A DNA stretch of 30,309 bases from Desulfobulbaceae bacterium (GTDB lineage Bacteria; Desulfobacterota; Desulfobulbia; Desulfobulbales; UBA5123). Position numbers and translations under genes: made by a program. Shown here in pieces: positions 14,785 to 22,627 of this stretch (its first letter is position 1; every line of letters begins with the position of its first letter). The notes beneath the pieces are model-generated. The model did not search any database. It was given only the letters and a program-made list of their open reading frames with translations, and was not told where the DNA came from. The DNA lies in the NCBI GenBank assembly GCA_029865195.1, contig JAOUHH010000004.1:1-30309 (forward strand), given 5' to 3'.

Positions 14785-16506
14785 TCAAGATTCCAGCAAA
14801 AGCTGTTGTTCATCGTTTGGATATTGCGTATCGGGCCCATCCTCGCCCTTCTTGGCGGCGGTCCCTTGCATGAGCGCCACCAGTTCATTGACCGAATCTT
14901 CGAGATTTTTGGCCTCAATTCTCAGGACATTGGCAGAGGCGGCCATCTTCTCGGCGTGCAGGACGTTGTCCTGCGCCACTTGGTCAACGGACAACACCTC
15001 ACTCTTGACGGCATTGATGCCGATGGCCTGCTCCTTCGAGGCAACGCTGATTTCGGAAATCATCGCCCCGACCTTGTCGGAACTGCTGGCGATTTGTTCG
15101 TAACTCTTGGATGTTTCCTGGGCCATATCGCTGCCGGTGGTAACCTTTTCAGTGGACCCTTCGATCAACAGGGTGGTTTCCCTGGCCGCCTCGGCGGAAC
15201 GGCCGGCAAGGTTTCTTACCTCGTCGGCCACTACCGCAAAACCCGCCCCTGCCTCACCGGCCCTGGCGGCTTCAACCGCCGCGTTAAGGGCAAGCAGATT
15301 GGTCTGAAAGGCGATCTGGTCGATGGTGCGGATGATCTTGAAGGTTTGCTCGTTGGCGGTAGTGATCTCGGTCATCGAAAGCTCAAGCCCGCTCATAGAG
15401 GTATTGCCCTGCTCGATGATGTGCTTGGTGTTGTTCATCAGTTCATCGGCGTGTTTGGAATTTTCGGCGCTGTTGTTGGCCATTGCCGCCATTTCTTCAA
15501 GCGAAGCGGAGATGGTCTCGATGGAGGCCGCCTGCGTCGAAGCGCCTTCGGAGAGGGAGAGGCTGGCGGTGGTGAGGCCGGCCGATGCCGTGGCAACATG
15601 TTCAAAGCTGTCGCGGATGCCGTCGGTAATGGCGGCCATCAGCAGCATCAACCGTCGGGCAAGGTAGAGGGTGAGTGTGCCGCCCAGCAGCATCGCAATA
15701 ACGCTGATGAGCACCACTAGGCGGGTGGCGAACTGTATTTTGGCAAGGGTCTCGGCCTTGGTGCGTTGCATGATATCCTGGCTGTCGGCAAGGTGCTGGC
15801 GCTGGTAGTCGTACAGAATCTGCATCGTCGCGTTCAAGGTCTTGGTGGTGTCTTCCTGGAGTTTGAGATAAACAGCTGTGTAGCCGGTCCAGATATCCCA
15901 ATAGTCCTCGATGGCAAAAAGCAGATCACCCTTGGGGATTGCCTTGGTGATGGCTTCAAAATCTTGCGTGATCGTCGGCTGCACCGTGGGGTCGGGTGAT
16001 CGCATGTCGTTGCCGACGCGGGCCATTAGATCGACTATCGCCATTATTTTGGCAGGATCGGTTGTCGAAAACTGTTGTTGTATTTGTTTCTGCGCGTTGA
16101 GAAAGGCCTCTTCCTGCTTTGCGAGATTGCTGAAGCGGGTTTGGGCCGCCTTCATCAGATCGGAAAGGCGGGTGATGGCCTCACGCACATGCGGCGGGGC
16201 GTCGTGGAGGAAATCCTCGAGGGCGGTGATGGTGGCGTTGGCGTTTTCGAAATGGGCGCTGCTGGGGCGATTAAAGTAGAGATTAACGCTGTTTTGGGCC
16301 TGGGCGATGAGATTGGCAGTGCTTGTCTCTGTGGCAACGGTTTTTTCAGAGCGACTGATGATATCCTGAACCACCTGGCCGAAGATGAAGAAGTTGCTGT
16401 ATGAGAAAGCAGCAACCGCAAGGAGAAAAGAGAGGACCAGCATCGGCGGTAAGGTGATCCGCGCTCGCAGTGATAGATTGCTGAATTTTTTGATAAAATT
16501 TCGCAT
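14785..16506 (-). CDS. Methyl-accepting chemotaxis protein
   Basis: 573 aa transmembrane chemoreceptor. TM1 about 18-42, a periplasmic sensor of about 215 residues that looks wholly helical (long four-helix-bundle or HBM-like), TM2 about 262-283. The cytoplasmic signalling hairpin has the near-invariant tip TIDQIAFQTNLLALNAAVEA (about 394-413) followed by ARAGEAGAGFAVVADEVRNL, where CheA and CheW bind. No clear HAMP signature follows TM2; the chain runs directly into helical heptads. The C-terminus (EQQLLLES) is not a CheR-docking pentapeptide of the NWETF type. First gene of an operon with the cytochrome and porin, so the signal sensed may be redox or substrate related. Ligand unknown. Confidence 0.95.
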   Translation of the reverse strand: MRNFIKKFSNLSLRARITLPPMLVLSFLLAVAAFSYSNFFIFGQVVQDIISRSEKTVATETSTANLIAQAQNSVNLYFNRPSSAHFENANATITALEDFLHDAPPHVREAITRLSDLMKAAQTRFSNLAKQEEAFLNAQKQIQQQFSTTDPAKIMAIVDLMARVGNDMRSPDPTVQPTITQDFEAITKAIPKGDLLFAIEDYWDIWTGYTAVYLKLQEDTTKTLNATMQILYDYQRQHLADSQDIMQRTKAETLAKIQFATRLVVLISVIAMLLGGTLTLYLARRLMLLMAAITDGIRDSFEHVATASAGLTTASLSLSEGASTQAASIETISASLEEMAAMANNSAENSKHADELMNNTKHIIEQGNTSMSGLELSMTEITTANEQTFKIIRTIDQIAFQTNLLALNAAVEAARAGEAGAGFAVVADEVRNLAGRSAEAARETTLLIEGSTEKVTTGSDMAQETSKSYEQIASSSDKVGAMISEISVASKEQAIGINAVKSEVLSVDQVAQDNVLHAEKMAASANVLRIEAKNLEDSVNELVALMQGTAAKKGEDGPDTQYPNDEQQLLLES

Positions 16507-16661
16507 TGTTTAATCCTGAAAGGAAATGCTGTGTATTTAACGTAGTAGTTGAGTTGTGAATTAAATACTTAATTTATCATATTTCCATAATTGCCGTTGT
16601 TTGTCACTTGAAATGTGGAGGCGAAGGTGTTAGGCGGAGGGTTTTGATGCGGCGTTGGCGC

Positions 16662-16697
16662 AAAAAAAAAGGCATCCGGTCAAACCGGATGCCTTTT
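16662..16697 (-). terminator. Intrinsic terminator of the PFOR gene
   Basis: A perfect 10-bp stem GGCATCCGGT (16671-16680) and ACCGGATGCC (16684-16693) with loop CAA. Nine A on the left become the U-run on the minus strand; T5 on the right makes it usable in both directions. It lies 23 bases past the PFOR stop. Confidence 0.93.
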
Positions 16698-16720
16698 TAA
16701 ACTAGACTATCTGTTGCTGT

Positions 16721-19700
16721 TTACTTGGAAGGCTCAAGGGCCTTCGCACGGCCTTCAAGGAAGTTCCAAGCCTTGATGACGTCCTTCTGGCTCTGCTCCA
16801 TGAGCTTGTCGGCCATGGTCGGGTTCATCATCTTCAGCGCCCGATAGCGGTTCTCACCCAGGGCATATTCCTCAAACTTCATGGACGGTGCCTTGGAATC
16901 GATGTGCAGCGGGTTCTTGCCTGCCTCTTCGAGCTCCGGGTTGTAACGGTAGAGCGGCCAGTGACCGCACAATACCGCCTTTTTTTGCTGCTCAAGGCCA
17001 AGGGTCATGTTGATGCCGTGGTTGATGCAGTGCGAATAGGCGATGATCAGGGACGGTCCATCGTAGGCCTCGGCCTCGGCGAACGCCTTGGCAACCTGGC
17101 CGGGGTTGGCGCCCATGTTGACCTTGGCGACATAGACGTTGCCGTAGGTGGAGAAGATCATGCCGATGTCCTTCTTGGGCATCTTCTTGCCGCCGGCGGC
17201 GAACTGAGCGGTGGCCGCGCGCGGGGTAGACTTGGACATCTGGCCGCCGGTGTTGGAGTAAACCTCGGTGTCGAGGATCAGGACGTTCACGTTCTCGCCG
17301 GAGGCAAGTACGTGGTCGAGACCGCCGTAACCGATGTCGTACGCCCAGCCGTCACCACCGATGATCCATACCGACTTCTTGACCAGATAGTCGGCCACGG
17401 TGTCGAGACGTTTGGCGATCACGTTGTCGGAGCCGGCAAGCTTCTCTTTCAGCTTGGCGACGCGGTCACGCTGCGCCTCGATCTCAATCTGGCTCTTCTG
17501 CGGGGCGTTGATCAGATCGTCAGCCATCTTCTTGGCGATCAACTTGGCCTTGACGGCCTCATCGAGCAACTCGATGGCCTGGGAAGCCTGCTTGTTGACG
17601 CTGGCGCGCATGCCAAGACCGAATTCGGCGTTGTCCTCAAACAGCGAGTTGGCCCAGGCCGGACCACGGCCGTCTGCGCGCTTGCAGTACGGGGTGGTGG
17701 GCAGGTTGCCGCTGTAGATGGAGGAACAGCCGGTGGCGTTGGCTACCAGCATCCGGTCGCCGAACATCTGGGTGGCAAGCTTGATGTACGGGGTCTCGCC
17801 GCAACCGGCGCAGGCGCCGGAGAACTCGAACAGCGGCCGCAACAGCTGGCTGCCCTTGATGGTGTCGATCTTGATCTCGTTGGGGTCGATTTCGGGAAGC
17901 GCCAGGAAGAACTTGACGTTGGCCTGCTCGGTCTTGCGCAACGCCTCGTCGTTCTGGATCATCTTCAGGGCCTTGGTTTTGGCCGGGCAGGTGTTGACGC
18001 AGAGGGTACAGCCGCAGCAATCCTCGGTGAAGACCTGGATGGAGGTCATCCGGCCGCTGAACTGCTTGCCGGTCGCCTTGACGGATTTGAAGGACTTGGG
18101 CGCCTTCTTCACATCGGCGTCCTTGTTGATCTTCATCCGGATGGCGGCATGGGGGCAGACCATGGAGCACTGGCCGCACTGAATGCAGTTCTCGGGCAGC
18201 CACTGCGGTACCATGACCGCGATGTTGCGCTTCTCGTACTGGGTGGTGGCGGTGGGCCAGGAGCCGTCGGCCGGCATCTGGGAAACCTTGATCAGGTCGC
18301 CCTTGCCCTCGATCATCTTGGCGGTGACTTCCTTGACGAACGCAGGGGCGTCGACGGGCACCACCGGCGGCATCTCGTGGCCGGTGATCTTATTGGTGAT
18401 CTTGATCTCGACGATGTTTTCGACGGCGGCGTCAACGGCGCTGTAATTCATGTTGACGACCTTGTCGCCCTTCTTGCCGTAAGTCTTCTTGATGGCGTCC
18501 TTGATCGCCTTGATCGCCTCGGCCTTGGTAAGGATGCCGGAGATCAGGAAGAAGGCGGTCTGCATGATCATGTTGATGCGGGCGCCGAGGCCCAGGGCCT
18601 GACCGAGGGCGATGGCGTCGATGATGTAGAATTTGGCCTTCTTGTCGATCAGCTGCTGCTGCACCTTGCTCGGCAGGTGTTTCCAGATATCCTTCTTGTT
18701 GAAGCCGGTGGTGAGCAGGAAGGTGCCGCCTTCTTCCAGGTTCGACAGCATGTCGTACTTGTCGAGGAAGGTGAAGTTGTGGCAGGCGATGAAGTTTGCC
18801 TTGCTGATCAGGTAGGGGGCAACGATCGGGTTCTTGCCGAAACGCAGATGGCTGGTGGTGATGGAGCCGGACTTCTTGGAGTCGTAGACGAAGTAGCCCT
18901 GCGCGGAGTTGTCGGTCTCGGTGCCGATGATCTTAATGGTGTTCTTGTTGGCGCCGACGGTGCCGTCCGAGCCCAAGCCGTAGAACATGGCGCGGTAAAC
19001 GTCCTTGCCCTCGATGTTGAAGTTCTTGTCGTAGGCGAGGCTCGAGAAGGTGACGTCGTCGTTGGGCCCAACGCAGAAGTGGTTCTTGGGGGCGAGGGCG
19101 GCCATGTTGTCGAAGACGGCCTTGATCATCGCCGGGGTGAACTCCGCGGAGCCGAGGCCGTAACGGCCGGAAAGGATCAGCGGCATGCTGGCGGCGCGGT
19201 TGGTTTCAACCGCCTCGCCGACAGCGGCGCGGACGTCGAGATACAGCGGCTCGCCTGCGGAGCCAGCCTCCTTGGTGCGGTCGAGAACGGTGATCTTCTT
19301 GACCGTGGCGGGCATGGCGTTGACCATCGCCTTGAGGTCGAAGGGGCGGAACAAACGGACGAGAACGATACCGACCTTGCGGCCCTGAGAAGCAAGGTAG
19401 TCGATGGTGGCCATGGCGGTTTCTACGCCGGAGCCCATCATCACCAGGATCTCTTCGGCATCGGGAGCGCCGTGGTAATCAAACAGGTTGTACTGGCGAC
19501 CGGTGAGGGCCGCGAACTTGTTCATGGTCTCCTGGACGATGCCGGGGATGGCCTGATAGTACTTGTTGACGGTTTCACGGCCAATGAAGTAGACGTCCGG
19601 GTTCTGGGCGGTACCGCGCATGGTGGGGCGATCCGGGGTCAGCGCGCGCTGACGGTGGGCGGCGATCAGATCCTCGTCGATGATGGCGGCCATGTCGTCA

Positions 19701-20263
19701 TGGGTGAGCTGCTCGATCTTCTGGATCTCGTGGGAGGTCCGGAAGCCGTCAAAGAAATGCATGAAGGGGATGCGGCTCTTGAGGGATGACTGGGTGGCGA
19801 CCAGCGCCAGGTCCTGACATTCCTGAACGTTGTTGGAGCAGAGCATGCCCCAGCCGGTCTGGCGGGCGGCCATCACGTCGCTGTGGTCACCGAAGATGGA
19901 GAGGCCCTGGAAGGCCAGAGAGCGGGCGGTGATGTGGAATACCGTCGGGGTCAACTCGCCGGCGATCTTGTACATGTTGGGCAGCATCAGCATCAACCCC
20001 TGGGAGGCGGTGAAGGTGGTGCAGAGGGCGCCGGTGGCAAGCGAGCCGTGCAGTGAGCCGGCAACGCCGCCCTCGGACTGCATCTGGGTCACGACCGGTA
20101 CCGAACCCCAGATGTTCTTCTGGCCGCCGGCGGATTTGACGTCGGACTCGGCAGCCATCGGGGTAGAGGGCGTAATCGGGTAAATGGTGATGACTTCGCT
20201 GGTTGCGTAGGCAACGTGGGTACATGCCTGGTTGCCGTCAATGGTGACCATTTTTCGAGACAT
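16721..20263 (-). CDS. nifJ: Pyruvate:ferredoxin (flavodoxin) oxidoreductase
   Basis: 1180 aa, single-chain homodimeric type with all domains present. Converts pyruvate and CoA to acetyl-CoA and CO2 and reduces ferredoxin. In order: the N-terminal pyruvate-binding domain (ITIYPITPSTPMAAESD), the gamma-like domain, two [4Fe-4S] ferredoxin motifs CIQCGQCSMVCP (about 693) and CCGCTLCVNTCP (about 749), the C-terminal cluster motif beginning CAGCGETPYIKL (about 816), and the TPP/Mg site GDGWAYDIGYGGLDHVL with LDTEVYSNTGGQ (from about 966). AAGGAG lies 8 bases before the ATG. It is monocistronic, with its own terminator and an upstream gap of about 195 bases. A central catabolic enzyme of anaerobes and the best single pointer to anaerobic metabolism here. 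Confidence 0.97.
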   Translation of the reverse strand: MSRKMVTIDGNQACTHVAYATSEVITIYPITPSTPMAAESDVKSAGGQKNIWGSVPVVTQMQSEGGVAGSLHGSLATGALCTTFTASQGLMLMLPNMYKIAGELTPTVFHITARSLAFQGLSIFGDHSDVMAARQTGWGMLCSNNVQECQDLALVATQSSLKSRIPFMHFFDGFRTSHEIQKIEQLTHDDMAAIIDEDLIAAHRQRALTPDRPTMRGTAQNPDVYFIGRETVNKYYQAIPGIVQETMNKFAALTGRQYNLFDYHGAPDAEEILVMMGSGVETAMATIDYLASQGRKVGIVLVRLFRPFDLKAMVNAMPATVKKITVLDRTKEAGSAGEPLYLDVRAAVGEAVETNRAASMPLILSGRYGLGSAEFTPAMIKAVFDNMAALAPKNHFCVGPNDDVTFSSLAYDKNFNIEGKDVYRAMFYGLGSDGTVGANKNTIKIIGTETDNSAQGYFVYDSKKSGSITTSHLRFGKNPIVAPYLISKANFIACHNFTFLDKYDMLSNLEEGGTFLLTTGFNKKDIWKHLPSKVQQQLIDKKAKFYIIDAIALGQALGLGARINMIMQTAFFLISGILTKAEAIKAIKDAIKKTYGKKGDKVVNMNYSAVDAAVENIVEIKITNKITGHEMPPVVPVDAPAFVKEVTAKMIEGKGDLIKVSQMPADGSWPTATTQYEKRNIAVMVPQWLPENCIQCGQCSMVCPHAAIRMKINKDADVKKAPKSFKSVKATGKQFSGRMTSIQVFTEDCCGCTLCVNTCPAKTKALKMIQNDEALRKTEQANVKFFLALPEIDPNEIKIDTIKGSQLLRPLFEFSGACAGCGETPYIKLATQMFGDRMLVANATGCSSIYSGNLPTTPYCKRADGRGPAWANSLFEDNAEFGLGMRASVNKQASQAIELLDEAVKAKLIAKKMADDLINAPQKSQIEIEAQRDRVAKLKEKLAGSDNVIAKRLDTVADYLVKKSVWIIGGDGWAYDIGYGGLDHVLASGENVNVLILDTEVYSNTGGQMSKSTPRAATAQFAAGGKKMPKKDIGMIFSTYGNVYVAKVNMGANPGQVAKAFAEAEAYDGPSLIIAYSHCINHGINMTLGLEQQKKAVLCGHWPLYRYNPELEEAGKNPLHIDSKAPSMKFEEYALGENRYRALKMMNPTMADKLMEQSQKDVIKAWNFLEGRAKALEPSK

Positions 20264-20304
20264 AAACCTTACTCCTTGCAGTTAAATTAATGGATATAAC
20301 TTGT

Positions 20305-20330
20305 CACGGCTGCCCGGCTGATTGGCCGTG
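20305..20330 (-). promoter_or_regulatory. Inverted repeat in the PFOR leader
   Basis: CACGGC (20305-20310) and GCCGTG (20325-20330) form a 6-bp inverted repeat with a 14-base loop, 42-67 bases upstream of the PFOR start. It could be a leader hairpin or a protein site. No canonical promoter was identified in 20264-20458, so placement relative to the transcription start is unknown. Confidence 0.3.
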
Positions 20331-20458
20331 GCAGGGCGATTTTTCCGTTCTGGTATGGCGTCCCGGATTTGTTAACCGCAGAAACATAAACCAACTTGAT
20401 CAGAATATCCAGTTCTTAGTTGCTTTTTTGTAACAGTTTTTTCAGGGAGGGGGAGTTG

Positions 20459-21433
20459 CTAACCCTGTGTAGTCTTGAACACCAGTTCCGGCGGGTTGAG
20501 CAAGACCTTGGTGTCCGGCGGTACCGACTCGGTGAGCCAGACATTGCCGCCCACCACCGCCCGTGCGCCGATGACGGTCTTGCCGCCGAGAATGGTGGAG
20601 CCGGCATAAACGGTGACGTCGTCCTCAAGGGTCGGGTGGCGCTTGCTGCAGCGATCCAGGTCTCCTGACTCTTCGCGTTTGAATGAGAGCGCGCCCAGGG
20701 TGACCCCCTGATAGATCTTGACGCGGTTGCCGATGACGGCGGTCTGGCCGATAACCACGCCGGTGCCGTGATCGATGAAAAAGGATTCGCCGATGGTGGC
20801 GCCGGGGTGGATGTCGATGCCGGTGACGCTGTGGGCATACTCGCTCAGGATTCGGGGCAGGATCGGCACCTCGAGCTTGTAGAGGAGGTTGGCGACCCGG
20901 TAGGTGAGGATGGCGAGGATGCCGGGGTAGCTGAAGATGATTTCATCGTAGCTGCTGGCGGCCGGATCGCCCTCGAAGGCGGCGCGAACGTCGGTGGCCA
21001 GGGTGGCGCGCAGTTCCGGCAGGTTTTCCAGAAATTGCAGAGCCGTTTCCTCTCCCTGCTTGTCGCACTGATAACAGGTATGGCCAAGGCGGCGGCATTC
21101 GTGGCGCAGGCTGCTGCTGACCTCATGGGAGAGGGATTCGAAGAGCCCGGAGATGTCGAGTCCGAGACGATATTCAAGGTTGTTGCTGTCGACACCCTGG
21201 TTGCGGAAGTAGCCGGGGAAGAGGATATCCTTGCAGGTGTCAAGGATGGCGATGGCCGCATCCCGCGACGGCATCGGGCTCGCGTCGACATGTTCAAAGC
21301 AGATCGGGTCGTAGCAGGTCTTGATCATGCTGCTGACGATGTCGGGCAGTTGCCAGCGATAGCGGTCGCGGGGGCATTGCTCCTGGACGCATTTCTGTTG
21401 CTGCATGGGAAGTTTGCGGCGTTTGTCCGGCAC
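20459..21433 (-). CDS. cysE: Serine O-acetyltransferase, extended N-terminus (EpsC/CysE type)
   Basis: About 324 aa. Makes O-acetylserine from serine and acetyl-CoA for cysteine synthesis. The C-terminal two thirds is a left-handed beta-helix hexapeptide-repeat transferase: GIDIHPGATIGESFFIDHGT (catalytic His), VVIGQTAVIGNRVKIYQGVT, LGA, and DDVTVYAGSTILGGKTVIGA. The N-terminal part is longer than E. coli CysE and carries several cysteines (CVQEQCPRDRY, HTCYQCDKQGEE), as in longer EpsC-like versions. Two starts compete: ATG 21439 has GAGGA only one base away, whereas GTG 21433 is spaced six bases from the same GAGGA, so 21433 was chosen. No cysteine synthase gene is adjacent. Confidence 0.9.
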   Translation of the reverse strand: MPDKRRKLPMQQQKCVQEQCPRDRYRWQLPDIVSSMIKTCYDPICFEHVDASPMPSRDAAIAILDTCKDILFPGYFRNQGVDSNNLEYRLGLDISGLFESLSHEVSSSLRHECRRLGHTCYQCDKQGEETALQFLENLPELRATLATDVRAAFEGDPAASSYDEIIFSYPGILAILTYRVANLLYKLEVPILPRILSEYAHSVTGIDIHPGATIGESFFIDHGTGVVIGQTAVIGNRVKIYQGVTLGALSFKREESGDLDRCSKRHPTLEDDVTVYAGSTILGGKTVIGARAVVGGNVWLTESVPPDTKVLLNPPELVFKTTQG

Positions 21434-21644
21434 GTTCATTCCTCGTGGCTGTAGTTCTGGGCAGGGGGCGGAGCACGTCGTGGCGTGTGGTGGTCCCGAA
21501 AAAAGCTACTGTACTATAAATTGATACTATAGCGAGGGGATTCGGAGAGTACAAGCGGTGAATGCGGTTTTGCGCGGGAGTTGTCGCGTTGGAGATCGGC
21601 GGCATGCGGGGTGAGGGTGCCGGAATGGTGGTTGCTGGGTACCC

Positions 21645-21914
21645 CTAGTCGACTGGGAGGGTGTTCAGGGCCATATTCTTGATGGTGTTCGGGCCCAGTA
21701 CGATAATAGCCCGGGTCAACGTGGTCGCGGCCGGGGTGATGGCCTGTGAGATGTCCATGACGTTCCGGTGCAGGGTCTCGTCGGCATGAATCATCTGGTG
21801 CAGTTCTTGCGGGGTGAGATCGGGTTGTCGGCAGGCGTGGCGAAATTTTGTCATGGCGTGGGTCCATTGTTGAACTTTGTTGGTTGCCGAGTAATTAAGC
21901 AAGCAACATGCCAT
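21645..21914 (-). pseudogene. Truncated HDOD-domain remnant
   Basis: An 89-codon frame whose C-terminal half, SQAITPAATTLTRAIIVLGPNTIKNMAL, resembles the conserved HDOD pattern (roughly ...ITSISQAIVLLGFNTLRNLAL). HDOD proteins are usually 280 residues or more; here the similarity stops at a TAG at 21645-21647, and the three frames beyond it show no continuation. Neither Met1 nor Met20 has a ribosome binding site. The most likely reading is a decayed gene fragment; a short expressed protein is possible. The similarity is by eye. Confidence 0.45.
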
Positions 21915-21992
21915 GAGTAAGTTCTGCAGATAATTGTTTTGATAACGATAGGTTGCGCGAGTGGCGATTCGTAATGACGCGAGCGTGTGAAT

Positions 21993-22006
21993 GTCAATGC
22001 ATTGAC
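21993..22006. promoter_or_regulatory. Perfect 14-bp palindrome, operator-like
   Basis: GTCAATGCATTGAC is fully self-complementary over 14 bases, too short a stem with no loop for an RNA hairpin but typical of a dimeric repressor site. It lies in a gene-poor stretch 79 bases upstream of the HDOD remnant and beyond the 3' end of merR. Confidence 0.4.
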
Positions 22007-22082
22007 GATTTGTTTTGAGTGTGCCGGTGTTTCGGTGGAATGTTGACGGTCGAGCGATGGGGGCGGGCTTGGGCTACCCGGC

Positions 22083-22151
22083 GTGGCGTGTTTGCCGTCA
22101 AAAATTTTACCGTTGTACGGGAAAACTCTTGTCAGTCAGGCAACACGCCAC
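22083..22151. repeat. Long imperfect inverted repeat with internal small hairpin
   Basis: GTGGCGTGTTTGCC (22083-22096) pairs with GGCAACACGCCAC (22139-22151) with one extra base. The 42-base interior holds a further CCGT-TGT-ACGG hairpin (22110-22120). It follows the merR stop codon by about 24 bases on the minus strand. No T-run follows on either strand, so it is not a simple intrinsic terminator. It could be a structured 3' UTR, a small RNA or the remains of a small mobile repeat. Confidence 0.45.
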
Positions 22152-22174
22152 AGTCGGCGGCGGGCTGATGGTGG

Positions 22175-22504
22175 TTATTTGTCTGCAATTTTATCCTGCG
22201 TCAGGCCGTTGGTCAGGAAGGCAGTGCATTGTTTCTGCTTTTCCGGCGGGCAGTCGGCGATGTTCCAGCAGGGGGTATAGCGAAGCAGTTTCTTGATGGC
22301 GGCGATACTGATACCGTGTTCGTGGATCATGTCTCGCAGGCATTGAATCCACTTGATGTCATCCATGGTGTAATAGCGCCATTGCCCCTTGCGCTGGGGG
22401 CGGATCAGCTTCTCGCGTTCGTAAATCCGCAGGGTGCGGGGATGTACTTCCAGCATTTTCGCGGCAGTGCCGATGGTGAATATCGCTTTGTTGTCGGCTA
22501 TCAT
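22175..22504 (-). CDS. MerR-family transcriptional regulator
   Basis: 109 aa. N-terminal winged helix-turn-helix of MerR/HspR type: TIGTAAKMLEVHPRTLRIYEREKL, then IRPQRKGQWRYYTMDDI. Residues 50-75 form the dimerisation-type helix, and the C-terminal tail carries three cysteines, C79-x5-C85-x7-C93, after CWNIADCPPEKQKQC; a fourth, C55, is in the core. The cysteines could bind a metal or iron-sulfur cluster or act as a redox switch. The frame can open at a TTG at 22513, but AGGAG then touches it; from ATG 22504 the spacing is 9 bases. It lies 123 bases downstream of the NrfD gene on the same strand, with two hairpins between, so it may regulate that electron-transfer operon. Confidence 0.9.
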   Translation of the reverse strand: MIADNKAIFTIGTAAKMLEVHPRTLRIYEREKLIRPQRKGQWRYYTMDDIKWIQCLRDMIHEHGISIAAIKKLLRYTPCWNIADCPPEKQKQCTAFLTNGLTQDKIADK

Positions 22505-22535
22505 CGGAGGCAACTCCTGTCTGCAAAGAGAAACT

Positions 22536-22619
22536 CCCCCGCGATCATGGCCGTCTTGCTACCTGGTCGCGGGGGTGAGTCATATGGGTCGGGCGGGCAA
22601 CGGGGAAGTTGCCCAACCC
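22536..22619 (-). repeat. Tandem hairpins between the NrfD gene and merR
   Basis: Hairpin A: CCCCCGCGA (22536-22544) with TCGCGGGGG (22567-22575), 9 perfect pairs. Hairpin B: GGGCAAC (22595-22601) with GTTGCCC (22608-22614), extended by GGGT/ACCC (22586-22589 with 22616-22619). Neither has a T-run on the minus strand. They may protect or partly terminate the nrfD transcript before merR. Confidence 0.5.
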
Positions 22620-22627
22620 GATACATT

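Larger units (their letters stand above)
21434..22174. other. Gene-poor 740-base region with remnant and structured elements
   Basis: No complete gene is supported here. It contains a truncated HDOD-like frame (21645-21914), two ACTATA repeats 13 bases apart (21513-21518 and 21526-21531) upstream of cysE, a perfect 14-bp palindrome (21993-22006) and a long imperfect inverted repeat (22083-22151). Composition drops toward AT around 21880-22010. Confidence 0.6.

Noticed and set aside
16904..19789. A 961-codon open frame on the + strand opposite the PFOR gene
   Set aside because: It lies wholly antisense to a clearly identified enzyme gene. Its translation is Val/Gly/Asp-rich and repetitive without any recognised domain, as expected when a GC-rich gene with few complementary stop codons is read backwards.
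21514..21867. A second frame on the - strand overlapping the HDOD remnant
   Set aside because: Pro/His/Arg-rich translation, no domain and no ribosome binding site; the overlapping frame has the HDOD resemblance.
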